This document shows, piece after piece, positions 1-10,800 of a stretch of 64,000 nt of DNA; the stretch's first letter is position 1; the number at the start of each line of letters is the position of its first letter. The position numbers and the translations under genes were made by a program. The notes beneath the pieces are model-generated. The model saw only the letters and a list, made by a program, of their open reading frames with translations, did not search any database and was not told where the DNA came from. The stretch covers positions 177,468-241,467 of the forward strand of contig CDMY01000592.1 in assembly GCA_001179505.1 (NCBI GenBank), written 5' to 3'. This stretch comes from Vitrella brassicaformis. Taxonomy: Eukaryota > Sar > Vitrellaceae.

Positions 1-5
1 TGCAG

Positions 6-530
6 ACCATTCACATTCCTCGTCTGATGGCGAGTCGCACCGCTCCCCCGTCTGCCAGCCATCGCACGAGGGTGGTGCCAGCCACGGCAAGGGGGTACTC
101 CAGCCGATCACTGACCGCCAAACGCGCCCCGCCAGCAGCACCGCCCAAGAGGCCTGCATCGGCACTTAGCGCCAGACAGAAGAGTGCCAAGGGTGTGGGG
201 ACTTCTGGAGCCAAGGTTGGCGTGTCTGTGCCGTCGAGGGCCAAGCCGTCTGTGCCGTCTGCGGCCGCCAAGCCAACGGTATTGTCGCCTCCGCGCAGCT
301 GGAGCCCCACGGTGGGCGGTGCCAGGGCGGGGGAGGGGGGCGGTGGTGGAGTGGGGTGGGAGAGGGGTAGGGCTGGTGGGGGTGCCGGGATCGAGCACGT
401 TATAGCCCAGCTGCGGGAGGGTCGAGTGGCGATTCGGCACATGGGCGGCGAATTAGGCAGTCCGCAGGGGAACACCATTAGCTTCAGGGGAGATCTGGAT
501 GTCAGTGTGACTCGGAGAGATGATGAATGA
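6..530 (+). CDS. C-terminal exon of an unidentified gene (5' partial)
   Basis: The window opens with tgcag, a likely 3' splice site, and an open frame runs from base 6 to a TGA at 528-530, so this looks like the last exon of a gene that starts upstream. About 174 residues are visible. The first two thirds are low complexity, rich in Ala, Pro, Ser, Arg and Lys, then glycine-rich; only the last 50 residues, containing EHVIAQLREGRVAIRHMGGE, look foldable. No family was recognised. An ATG at 27 could instead be the start of a short single-exon gene. A (GTGTG)-type pentamer repeat follows the stop at about 555-572. Confidence 0.45.
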   Translation, partial: TIHIPRLMASRTAPPSASHRTRVVPATARGYSSRSLTAKRAPPAAPPKRPASALSARQKSAKGVGTSGAKVGVSVPSRAKPSVPSAAAKPTVLSPPRSWSPTVGGARAGEGGGGGVGWERGRAGGGAGIEHVIAQLREGRVAIRHMGGELGSPQGNTISFRGDLDVSVTRRDDE

Positions 531-653
531 CATACTAACATGCTGCCAGACAGGGTGTGGTGTGGTGTGGTGTATGAATGCATTCATCAAGGCAGGGTCA
601 CGCATCCACTCGTGAGTGAGTGAGTTGCTGGCTGTGAGTGAACCTGCGTTGCA

Positions 654-3600
654 ATGAGCGCCGTCTGGCGGGTTTGCAAACCCGTGACCCCAAACCCACC
701 CACCCGCCAATCTTGGCGATTGTTGAGGAAACGATGTGGCGGCCCGCAGATAAAGAACCTCGGCTATAGGCTAATTGGTTTCTCAACAGCGATGAGTGAG
801 GATGGAGGTGTTGAGTGGCTTCGGACCTTTTCGGGTGCGTGGTATGAGGTGCTCGAGAGGGACTCTTCCCCGGCCGAGAGAGTGCGTATGCGAAAGCACC
901 AGGATGCTGAGGATCTGTTGCGGGAGCTGCAGGGAAGGGCCCAGCAGCTGCTTGAGGGCGACTCGAAGAGGTTCGAGCGCGAGATGGTGCGTGGCGATGG
1001 CGACCAGCAATGGATGCGCAAGATAGCCCATGAGGGGACGGTGGCTGACCGCATCGGCGCCCTGACGTTGCTGATCCAGCAAGCACCGGTCTTCCAGCTG
1101 CACCAGCTGCGGCAGCTGGTGGCCATGGCCGCCAAGAAGAACCGCACCGCCGCCACCGCAGCACAGGAGGCTCTCAAGGACCTCTTTATCAACACCCTGC
1201 TGCCCGACCGGAAGCTCCTGTTTTTCCACCAGCAGCCGCACGGCATTGGCCACCGGGAGAGGGCGGCCACCCTGCGGCGGGAGGGGGTCAGGGTCACCCA
1301 ACTCATGCTCAAGATGTGGGCGTTCGAGGACGCACTCAAGACAGCATTCGCCAACTTCCTACAGGTAGGCATCTAGATAGCTACATCACTGGCTGGCTGA
1401 GAGCTGAGTGTGTTTCTTCTTCCCCCTGCTGACATATATTGATCTGTCATTGGTTGATTGATTGGATGCCATGTGTCTGTCTGTGCACATGCAGGCATTG
1501 GTATCCATGAGTCACGACACGTCCGAGTTCGCCAAGGTGCGTGCCCTCAAGACCCTGTCGGAGCTTCTGGTGGCCAAGCCAGAACAGGAGCAGGCCCTGC
1601 TGACCACACTCGTCAACAAACTCGGCGACGCTGCCCCGAGGGTGGCCGTCCAGGCCTCGCGACACCTGGCTGACCTGCTCGACACCCACCCACAAATGCG
1701 CAGAGTGGTGTTCCGCACACTCAAGGATGTGGTCCTCATGACGCGACCAACAACACACAACAAGGGCCGGCAACACCGGCAGCAGCAGTCGCCGGCCTGC
1801 TCACCTGCCCAGTATAGAGCACTTGTCTTCCTCTCACAAATGAAGCTCTCAAGGTCAGTCACTCCTGCATGCTGTGCATCCACACCTGCCGTCATCTTCG
1901 GCTGCTGCTTGTTCTTGATCCCTCAGGGGCGAGCAGGACCTTGCAGGAGAGGTAGTCAGGCATCGAAGTGGCTCTCTCAGATCAGAGGCCTGCGTGGATG
2001 GATGGATGGATGCATGGGTTCAGATGTTCAAGCTGTATCTATTGGTGTTCGAGAGGCTCTTCGGGTCGACGGCCGCTGACGGCATGGCCGATTCATCATC
2101 GTCGAGGCCGAGAGAGACCAAAGGCAGCCCGCGTGTGGTGGTAGTGGGCGAAGCCGACAGCCGACTCCTCAAGGCCGTCCTCACGGGTGGGTGATTGCGC
2201 ACACTCACACCAGCACATAGACAGAAGAGGGAGCTGGGGATGCCTGACGCAGCGCAGCACCGACCCGGTTTCCTGTGTGTACGTGTGTATGCGTGTGGAT
2301 GGGATGGGTTCCTGCGGTGCGGTGCAGGGATGAACCGTGCATTTCCGTTCGTCGAGAGTGAGGCCTTCAGCGGCGCCCTGGCCTCCAAGATCGACATCCT
2401 CTTCAAAGTCAGGTGGGTATGGATGGATGGATGGACGGATGGGCACACAGTTGCGGTGTTCGGGTGTCTTATCATCTATCTGTCTGTCGTGTTGGTTGGC
2501 TGGTTGGTTCAGTCATGTGGCGCCCACACCTTCCCTCCGCATTTCGCTGCTGAGCCTCCTCTTCAGGATAACGAATGCATTCAAGTACGTGGACATACAT
2601 GTGTATGTCACGTCGATTGGTTCGCTGGCTGTGTACATGTGAATGGTCTGAGTGTGGCACACCGTGTGTTGTGCTGTGCAGGGTGGATTCGCATCGGTTC
2701 TACCGTCTGCTGTATGAGCAGCTGCTGAACCGGGACATCTACCGCTCGTCCAACGCAATGACTCTATTCACCCTGCTGCGAGAGTGCCTGCAGCCGGACC
2801 ATGGTGTGCCCATCAACACGTCGGTGGCCATCCTCAAGCGCCTGCTGCAAGTCGGCATGCACGAAAGGTCCGAGATGGCTTACCAAGCCCTCCGGACCGC
2901 CAGCACCACACTCAAGGCCCTCCCGCAGCTCTTGGTGGAAAAGGTGCTGCAGCAGCCCGATGCTGCACTCCGAGACACGGTGGATGACAGGGAGGGGGAC
3001 GGCGATGTGGACACCCAACACACCGGCCACAAGCACTTACGCACAACCAGTGGGGGAGACTATGATCCTCTCAAAAGAGGTAGGGACGGACGGACGGACG
3101 GACGGCCACGCATAAACAACACCGACCGTGTCCCGACGTTCAGATGATGGGAGTGTATGTGTGCATGTGTGTGGGTGTCGGTGTCAGATCCTGAGTACTC
3201 TGGTGCGTCACGTTGTTTCATGTGGGAGCCGACCATCTTCAGTGCGATGGCCGACGGCAGGCTCCGCCAGGGTGCCGCCCATGTCACGGATCCAGCAGCG
3301 ATGGAGTCGCTGCCGGCAGACCCTGCGACGAACCTCAACTCGTGGCTCGATCAGGAGCTCCGGCGGTCCCAAGCTGCGGCCGGTGACGAGCAGGCGGCAA
3401 CAGCAGCGGGAGGTGTGGGTGTGGATGTGGGTGAAGAGGCCGAGGAGGCCGAGATAGATGAGTTCCTGATGGCTGAGCTGAGGCGTGACTACCCGGATAT
3501 CGGCGGGAGTGACGATGGGGCCATGAGCATGGACGAGGAGGAAGATGAGGAAGATGAAGAAGATGAGGAAGATGAGGAAGATGAGGAAGATGGAGATGTT

Positions 3601-3789
3601 GAGCAGGGAGAGTGGCAGGATGGGGACCAAGGGGATATGGATATGGATGATGGCGGCCAGTTGCATACCGGCAAAGCTGTGCACAGAGCAGGGAGAGTGG
3701 CAAAGACAGGCAGGCAAGCGAAAGGGACGTCATCCTTCGCGCCAGCGGAACTATATGCGCAGCAGATGGACCTTGATGATGAGGAATGA
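654..3789 (+). CDS. MAK21: Ribosome biogenesis factor Noc1/Mak21 (CEBPZ, CBF domain)
   Basis: Noc1/Mak21 proteins bind Noc2 and escort early pre-60S particles in the nucleolus. Eight exons join in frame: 654-1364, 1495-1853, 1927-1951, 2024-2186, 2328-2412, 2567-2584, 2682-3079 and 3188-3789, giving about 786 residues, shorter than the roughly 1,000 of yeast and human proteins. Family marks in order are DRIGALTLLIQQAP, EALKDLFINTLLPDRKL, RALKTLSELL, the CBF-domain block KAVLTGMNRAFPF, DSHRFYRLLYEQLLN and YDPLKRDPEY. The C-terminus carries an acidic Asp/Glu repeat encoded near 3535-3597. Exons 3 and 6 are only 25 and 18 nt. The start is uncertain: an in-frame ATG at 792 follows an acceptor-like tttctcaacag and could be the true start or an exon edge. 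The family call is firm; the N-terminus is not. Confidence 0.9.
2567..2584 (+). other. 18-nt micro-exon in the Noc1/Mak21 gene
   Basis: The segment after cctcctcttcag and before gtacgtggac encodes RITNAFK together with the flanking split codons. Both neighbouring exons need exactly this segment to keep the frame through the conserved CBF domain, where an Ile/Thr-rich stretch is expected between LFKV and the DSHRFYRLL block. The 25-nt exon at 1927-1951 in the same gene encodes GEQDLAGE in a similar way. Confidence 0.75.
3535..3597 (+). repeat. Acidic GAWGAD coding repeat in the Noc1/Mak21 C-terminus
   Basis: A run of repeated gaggaagat units encodes an almost uninterrupted Glu/Asp tract. Acidic tracts are common in nucleolar ribosome-assembly factors. 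On the opposite strand it produces spurious Ser-rich and Leu/Ile-rich open frames. Confidence 0.85.
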
Positions 3790-3995
3790 AATGCATTTCA
3801 TTGGGGCCAACTTGAAGCTACTCCCTTCGGTTCCGTTGTTTCATGCGAGCTTGGGGGCTTTGCATGCATTTCGGGAACGGCGAACGCTTAGCGAGTCCCG
3901 CCAGCCGACGGAGGAGGGAACTTTCATCATGCGAGGCAGCCGGTCTTCGCGATTTCTGCCCCGATCCCTGGGCCCCAAATATTTGCCGCGCTGAG

Positions 3996-6900
3996 ATGCA
4001 GCTATTGCATTTGGCAGCGTTGTGGGTGCAAGTATCGGTGTCCAGGGCTGCACGCTTCATGCCCGCCTCCACGGGGCCTTTTGCACTGCCTGGGTACGAC
4101 TCCCCCCTGCAAGCCCCACACCAACCTTCCTTGGTCCAACAAGACAGCCGCAAGGCCACTGTCTACGACCTCTTCCAGTCGAGGCTATCGGCAGCCCACA
4201 CAGGCAGTGCGCGGGAGGACCTGGAGCACATTCTCAACAGTCACGGGGCCGTGAGGAGGTCGGTTGATGCGTCGTGGACGGCGCCGAAGTGCTATGACAG
4301 TTTGGAGGAGCTGGTGATATCCGAGGATGAGTACGACTACCTGCACTGCCCCCAGATGCATGCCATCAAGGGCATATGCATCCTTGACGCTTGGTTCGGC
4401 AGGAGGGACAACGCCGTCTGCGTCCCAACCGCTGTCACACCCAACTGCACCGTAGACGTCACCAAACAACTGCAGTAAGCAAGGTAGACGGGGGGTGCAT
4501 CGACCCGACACACAAGCCACCCCTGCGACACACTGCAAGCCCTGGCACACACCGGCACCACCACCACGATGTGTCTGCCTGTCTGCCTGTCTCTCTGTCT
4601 GTCTGTCTGTCTGTCTCTGTGTCTCTCTCTGTGTGTGTATGTGTGTGTGCGCAAAGGGACGCGTGTGACACTCAGCGGCGTTGTGAGGTGTTTGCGCACG
4701 AGGACTACTTTGGCAGCCCCTGCGCAGGGCCCAAGTACCTGCAGATACAATACCTCTGCCACTGTGGGGTGCCGGGTGGGTGCGTATGTATACCTCAATC
4801 ACCTATACACCCATTCCATGCATGCCGGCGGATGGGTGACACACGTACATGTATCGATCCACCCAGCCATCTGTGTCTGTGTACATGTATCGGTTGTTTC
4901 ATTGCCTCATTGTACGTTTGTGTGTGTTTCAGAGAAGGTTCCGCCGAGCAGCCGGCCCCTCCCGCCTCTGCGTGTGCCGGGCGACTGTTCGGTGGCGGCA
5001 TTACCTCCCTCGATGGCCGCCCGAGTGGTGTGCGACCAGAGCAACGACTTTGTGTCTTGTGAGCTGGGCAAGTCACTCGACATTTACTTCGCCGGGTACG
5101 GTCGGCGGGAGGCCAACCAGTGCAGACCCACACCCTCCTTCGACGAAGACGCATGTGCCTTCACAGACATCACACAAGAAGTCGCGTAAGCCGTCCTTGT
5201 GGGTGGGTGTCACTCGTGGCAATGGGCGTGTGTGGTGTCTGTCTGGCTACATATCACTGCCGACGGTCAGGTCGATGTGCAACAACCAGACGATTTGCCA
5301 GATTGAAAATCCGAATGACGAGAACATGCTGCCGTGTGAGGGGGTGGACAAGTACAAGCTGATCCTGTACTCGTGCATCTGCCCCGCACAGCCCACCCTG
5401 CCGCCACCAAAGGGCGACATTGTCTTCCCCTTCACACCTAACGTCCCACTCCAAACCATTGCCCCGGAGGAAAAAGTCCTTACCAGGCGCAACATGGCCG
5501 CCAACAAGTCAGTCGGGGAGGGAGGGAGGGAGCACGTAGACGCACAAGTGTCATATATACCCTCTCCCCGTCTGGCTGTCTGTTCCTTCCTTCCTTCCTT
5601 CCTTGTGTGCCTGTTTGTGTCTGTCTGTCTCGCTTTTTGTGTGTTGTGGGCTGGCCTGCCTGCCTGCCGCAGGCCCACTGTGCAGAGCTCGACAGAGTAC
5701 GGTGATGGGGCATATTTGGCGGTGGACGGCAACACCGACGTCAGCGAAATCACGGGGGCGTGCACACATACAAAGGCGGTGAGCTCAGTCAGTCAGGTGC
5801 TCGCGTGTGTGGATATGCAGGTAGTATGCATGTATGCATGTATGCGAGGGACTGACTGACGTGTGTTTGTATTTGTGTTTGTGTCTGTCTGTGTGCAGGA
5901 TGAGGGCTGGGATCCATGGTGGCGTGTGGACCTCGAGGACGACGCCAAAACGCCCATATGGGGGGTCTCCATCACTGCGAGGAAAAGGTACCTACGCACA
6001 AGAAAGGCAGGGAGGGAGGTGCCTGCGTGGCGTCAAGTGAATGCAGCCCGCCAACGTCTCCCTGCCCGCCTGTCTGTCGGTCTGTCTATCTGTTGTTTTG
6101 CTGGCCGGTGTGTGTGTGGTGTTGGTTGCTCCCTTCCAGTTTGCAGGGTGCTCAGGTGTGGGTTGGGAGCGACGACTGCTCGTTCCGTGCGTCAGGGAGC
6201 ATGCCGTGCATTCCCAAGGGTGGGTACCAGAAGACCTGGAAGGAGCGAGGGACCACCCTGGTGGAGTGTCAGGACCTCGTACAGTACGGCTGGGCCCCAC
6301 CGATGTCACCCACATACAAAGCCAGATACCCCGCAGGCAAATACCTCTGGGTCAGTGAGTCTGTCAGTCAGTCAGCCAGTCCCAGTTGGCAACCTGGGCA
6401 GAGAGGCGGAGAGATTCTCTATCACTCACTCACACTCTGACTGGCCGGCCATCTGAGTGAGTGAGTGAGTGAGTCCATGTATGCGCCAGTCGGCATGGCA
6501 TGTATTGTGGGTGGGTGCATATTCACTGCGTGTCCATTGGATTTCGTTAGCATGTATGCATGTATGTGTGTATGTGTGTATGTGTGTGTTGTGCAGGTGG
6601 TTTTGCCCGGTTCGCCCTCCAAGGTGTTGTCTCTATGTGAGGTGGAGGTGTGGGCCTTCTTCGAAGAAGAGTACGAAGATGCCGTCCGACGGCAGCCACC
6701 AACACTGCTGCAGAGGGAAGCCATCGCCTCCCTCATGCCCCGCAACATCGCACGCGACCGTCCATCGCAGATCGAGCCGCCCAGACCTGACGGCAAGGGA
6801 CGGGCGGAATTATGTGTGGACGGCAACACGTCGGCCGACCCTGCTAATTGTACGGAGAGCGCCCCTGCCGCTGAACCGTGGCTCCGGGTGACGTTCAACG

Positions 6901-7337
6901 CCTCGTACATTGTCGGTGCGGTGCGGGTACTCAACAGAAATAACAACTCAGACTGGTGGGAGGCAGGCAGGAAGGACAGACACAAGGGAGGGAGGGAGCG
7001 AGGGGGATGCGGGACAGGCAGTGGGGCGGTAGGCGTCCGTGTCATCGATGTATGTATGTCAGGTTGGACAACGTGGAGTTTTGGGTGGGTGACAGCTTGG
7101 CTGCGTACGACGATGAGGGCAACAGCCGGTGTGCCTTAGAGTTCGACAACCCTGACTTCCCTCCAGGCCGGTTCACACAGCGAGTGCCTCAATGCCCCTG
7201 AGGGAAGACACATCTGGGCGGTCTTGCCCCAGGGACCCACCGATAGGATACTGTCTCTCTGTGAGCTGGAGGTCTTTGCCTTTAGGGAACGACCCAATAG
7301 GCTCACCCAGCCATCTGGTTTCAGCTTCCCGGTCTGA
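3996..7337 (+). CDS. Secreted multidomain lectin: 2 SUEL domains plus 2 fucolectin/F5-8C-like domains
   Basis: Predicted secreted or surface carbohydrate-binding protein. The chosen ATG at 3996 gives a hydrophobic leader (MQLLHLAALWVQVSV); an in-frame ATG also lies at 3843. Exons: 3996-4474, 4657-4775, 4933-5185, 5271-5507, 5673-5778, 5899-5987, 6140-6350, 6597-6955, 7063 onward, and a last one ending 7337. Two SUEL (rhamnose/galactose-binding) domains show ILDAWFGRRDNAVC with CEVFAHEDYFGSPC, then IYFAGYGRREANQC with CQIENPNDENMLPC. A Pro-rich linker leads to two fucolectin-like repeats (LAVDGNTDV, WWRVDLEDDA, VWVGSDDCSF, LWVVLPGSPSKVLSLCEVEV; then LCVDGNTSAD, VEFWVGDS, HIWAVLPQGPTDRILSLCELEVF). 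The last junction is unclear: frames at 7128-7181 join either by a 52-nt intron (7129-7180), which removes a conserved-looking Cys, or by a 1-nt indel. Confidence 0.8.
4580..4650 (+). repeat. TGTC/TCTG-rich microsatellite before an intron acceptor
   Basis: A TGCC/TGTC/TCTC array lies just upstream of the acceptor gcgcaaag in the lectin gene and supplies its polypyrimidine tract. The same arrangement recurs in many + strand introns here. Confidence 0.85.
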
Positions 7338-7859
7338 TCTGATTCATCCACACTCAGGACATGTATTTGCTGTTTGCTGGCGCATTCGTCCGATCCACCT
7401 ACCTGCCCATGGATAGGTAGACATGTCTGTAGGTATATTGCTTGTGGGTCTTTAAGACAGCAGGTATGTATGTAGTTTGGCTTTTTTGACTAGCTTGCTG
7501 GTTTGTTGATGTGCTTACAGCGCATGAACATGAATGTGCAACTCATGACATGTGCTCTGCCCTCACAATTAAAATTACCCTCGTGTGCTGTGGTCGTCTG
7601 GCTATACGTCGTCCTTTACATGAGTACGTCTCATCAAAAGGTATGGAGAATTGCCACATCGCAACTGCGGCGGGATATTTGTATCTGTCGATTTCGCCCT
7701 GTTGACTCAAGGCGACCACCTGTGGAGTGATCAGTGACCAATCGAACAACTGATGAATGAATGCTCACACACAGTGTATTCAAGCCCGCGCTTTGTGCGT
7801 GTGGGCCATGGATTCGATCCTTCCCACTTCTTTCGAATGCGAGCTTAACATGCAGGCCG
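7338..7859. other. Spacer between lectin and PGAP1-like genes; nothing convincing
   Basis: About 520 bases between a stop codon and the next proposed start. Only short overlapping open frames in several frames (for example 7503-7730) and no recognisable domain or RNA. Probably the 3' UTR of the lectin gene and the promoter/5' UTR of the next gene. Confidence 0.5.
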
Positions 7860-10800
7860 ATGTGGACGATGGTGTCCAGATGGTGGTGTGTTGTGGCAGC
7901 CGCCGTCTTTGCGTTTTATCTGCTGGGAGGGCAATACGACCAGGTCAACAAGGCGTCAGTCACACAACGCAGTGGATGGATCTGTGCGCCACTATCCATG
8001 ATCAGACGACGTACAATCTGCTCAAAGGATATGGCTACGTCGACAACAAGCCGACACCAGGTGGCTGATGAATGCACGGGTGGCATGGAGAGGAGCATCT
8101 ATTTATTCGTTGCGTCCGCCGCCCCATGTTGTTGGTTGGTTGGTGGTTGACTCAGGGACGCATTACGGGTTGGTAGAGATCAATGAGTCGCGGCGCATCT
8201 CTGCGGGGCAGCCGACGTCCCTGGAGGCCTCCCACAGCCCGGTGCTGTTTGTGCATGGCGCGCAGGGCAGCTGGAAGCAGCCGCTGCCGGTGGCTCAGCT
8301 CACCAATGCCGGGCCGTGCTCCTGCTGTCGAGATGCCAACCAGGCGGCCTACCTCAAGTTCTTCACAGTCGACTTCCACAATGAGCCCTCCTCACTCCAC
8401 CCCTCTATCGTCCATAACCAGGTCGGTGGGTGGGTGGGAGAGTCAGTAGAGGGAGGAACCAACCGTGGTGGGGGCCAAACAACACACCCTTGGCAGGCCT
8501 GTCTATGGTAGACACACAGACAGCTGTGTAGGAGGACGTCATACACATTGACGCTCTCGATGTGTCTTGCCGTATGTAGGCCGCCTTCGTGGCTGATGCC
8601 TTGCGCGTCATTCGCGGGTTGTATGCCGCTCGCGGGAGGCCAGGGGTGAGGGTGACGGTGCTCGCACACTCAATGGGATCCCTAAGCGTCCTTAAGGTAT
8701 ACAGGTACGTACGTACGTATGTGTGCCGTACGTAAGTATCCGCGGGCAGAGGCCGGCCGCCCATCTATCTGATCTGGGTGCTGTGCTGTGCTGGTTGGTG
8801 TGTTTTGTCAGGCGCTACAGGACCAGCCGGAGCTCGTCGAGTCTTTGAGTGGTGTAGTGCTCCTCAATCCGCCGCTGTCGGGCCATCCGCTGCTCTTCGA
8901 CCCGGCCTTGGTCACCCTCTTCAACTCGCTCTATGCTGGGGGGGGTGCAAGACCAGACAGGGATAGCGGGCAACCACCGCGACAGCTGCCTCTAGTGGTG
9001 CTGGCCTCGGGCATCAAGGATCGGTCGGTGCCGCCCGAGAGCACCGTCGTCCCACACGTATGGAGGAGGACGAACGGATTGTTCAACCCCATCCACCACG
9101 TACGTAAGCAGTCAACTCCCACACACCACACCCGTCGGGCGTCTAATGCTGCTTGCCAGCTGGCCAGCGAGTCCCTCAGGGGCCGGTGTGGTGTGACCTG
9201 GTGTCCGTCTGGTGGATGGATGGATGGATTGATGGGTGGGTGGGTGGGTGGGTGCAGGTGATGACATCTGACTTGTCCGACAGCCACGTGCTGTTAACAC
9301 ACGTCAACATCATCTTCGTCACGCCTCTTCTCCGCCACTACTCCAACATTCTGCACCTGGTGGCTCGAGGCGAGGCGGACCGCCTCGCCGACTGCATGGA
9401 CATCCAGCACACCCACCTTCCGCACATTAAAGCACTGAGATATGGGAGGTGGTGCGGATCCGGCGGGTGGGGTGAGGAGCCCTCTCCACACAAGGACCAA
9501 ACGACCGGAGGCTCTCTGCCTTTGCTGTCACCTGGGCTGGCCGTGTGGGCGATGGATGGCGGCGTGCCTGTCACATTTGAGCACCATGTTAGCAACGGGA
9601 CAGCCTTCTCGCTCGTCGTGAAGGAACCACCAGGTCAGCCATCTACCCAGCCGGGCAAGGGTGGAGCAACCGCAGCGTGTGTATGCCTCCATTGGCGTAT
9701 GGTTGGTACCATGTGTGTGTCTCTGTCAGCTGATGTCAACGCTTCTCTCGCTGAGGGCGGCACCGGGTCATTTCGGCCACGTGATCGAATGCGGTGCGAC
9801 AGATACTTCCATGTGGCTTCGCAACCCAGCAATCAAGGTATGGATGTATGCATATTCGGGCCGCTACAGCGCACCCGGCCGGCTGCTGGAGTAAAGTGCC
9901 TGTCTCCCTCCCTCCTCCCTGGTGTGGTGTCTTTCTTGTGTCCGACTTGCTCTCCAGTGTCTTGGTCGGTAGTGCGTCCCCTGAGCCGCTTTTATCCCTC
10001 CAAGATGTGCTGGTGGGCGGTCGAGGGCCCTGCCAACCTTCGTGTAACCCGACACAAGCATACCAGCCGGCCGCCGTCTTCGCAAGCCTGGATGGAGGAG
10101 AGCTGCAACACCCATACCAAGAGCAGTCACACGGGCAACAAGGGCTCCCACGGCGGCAGCGTGTGGCGGTGGCTGTGGTCTGCCATCTCCCCGCTGAAGA
10201 TCAACGTGCCGCCTGGCAGAGCCGCCGTGGGTGTGCCTCTCCCGATCCCAGAGGGCATGGGGCATCTGCTGCCGTGCGACATCAGCCTGAATGTGGACGT
10301 GGCCTCAACCATCCAGCGTCGTGCCAATGGGACCAATGTGACTGATGCCCTGGCTGCCGTCGCGGCGGGGCTGGTGCCGACACTCATGGCATGGGGACCA
10401 TCCACTCTGGCCATTTTTCGACCGAGACACCTGCCTTTGACGAACGTGCCGCTGGAGCCTCATGGTGGGGTACATTTACCATCGATGTCGGCGGATCGTC
10501 ACGGCATCCTGCAGCAAGGGAGGGCAAGGGGGATGATGGATGCGGAGAGTGACCCAGATGTGTTCACACCGAGATTCCTGCCAGCAAACGGCACGTCTGC
10601 GGGCTACACGGTCGGCATCGTCAGGGACCCTCGTGTGGCTGTCAATCTTAAGATTTCTGCCAACTGGAGCACTTTTTGGACCGAGGTGGGGCGGCTCTAC
10701 TTCCCCTACATTGCAGCTGCTGCTGTCGGCTATCTGCTCCTACACACGGCATCGGTACGCACGCATGCCTCTGTCTGTCGTCGATTAATCGATCACCGCC

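Noticed and set aside
3208-3796. Long - strand frames with Ser-rich and Ile/Phe/Leu runs
   Set aside because: They arise from the complement of the acidic Asp/Glu tract of the Noc1 gene.
7757-8068. Start of the PGAP1-like gene at ATG 7757
   Set aside because: That frame lacks the hydrophobic anchor; the ATG at 7860 in another frame gives a proper signal-anchor.
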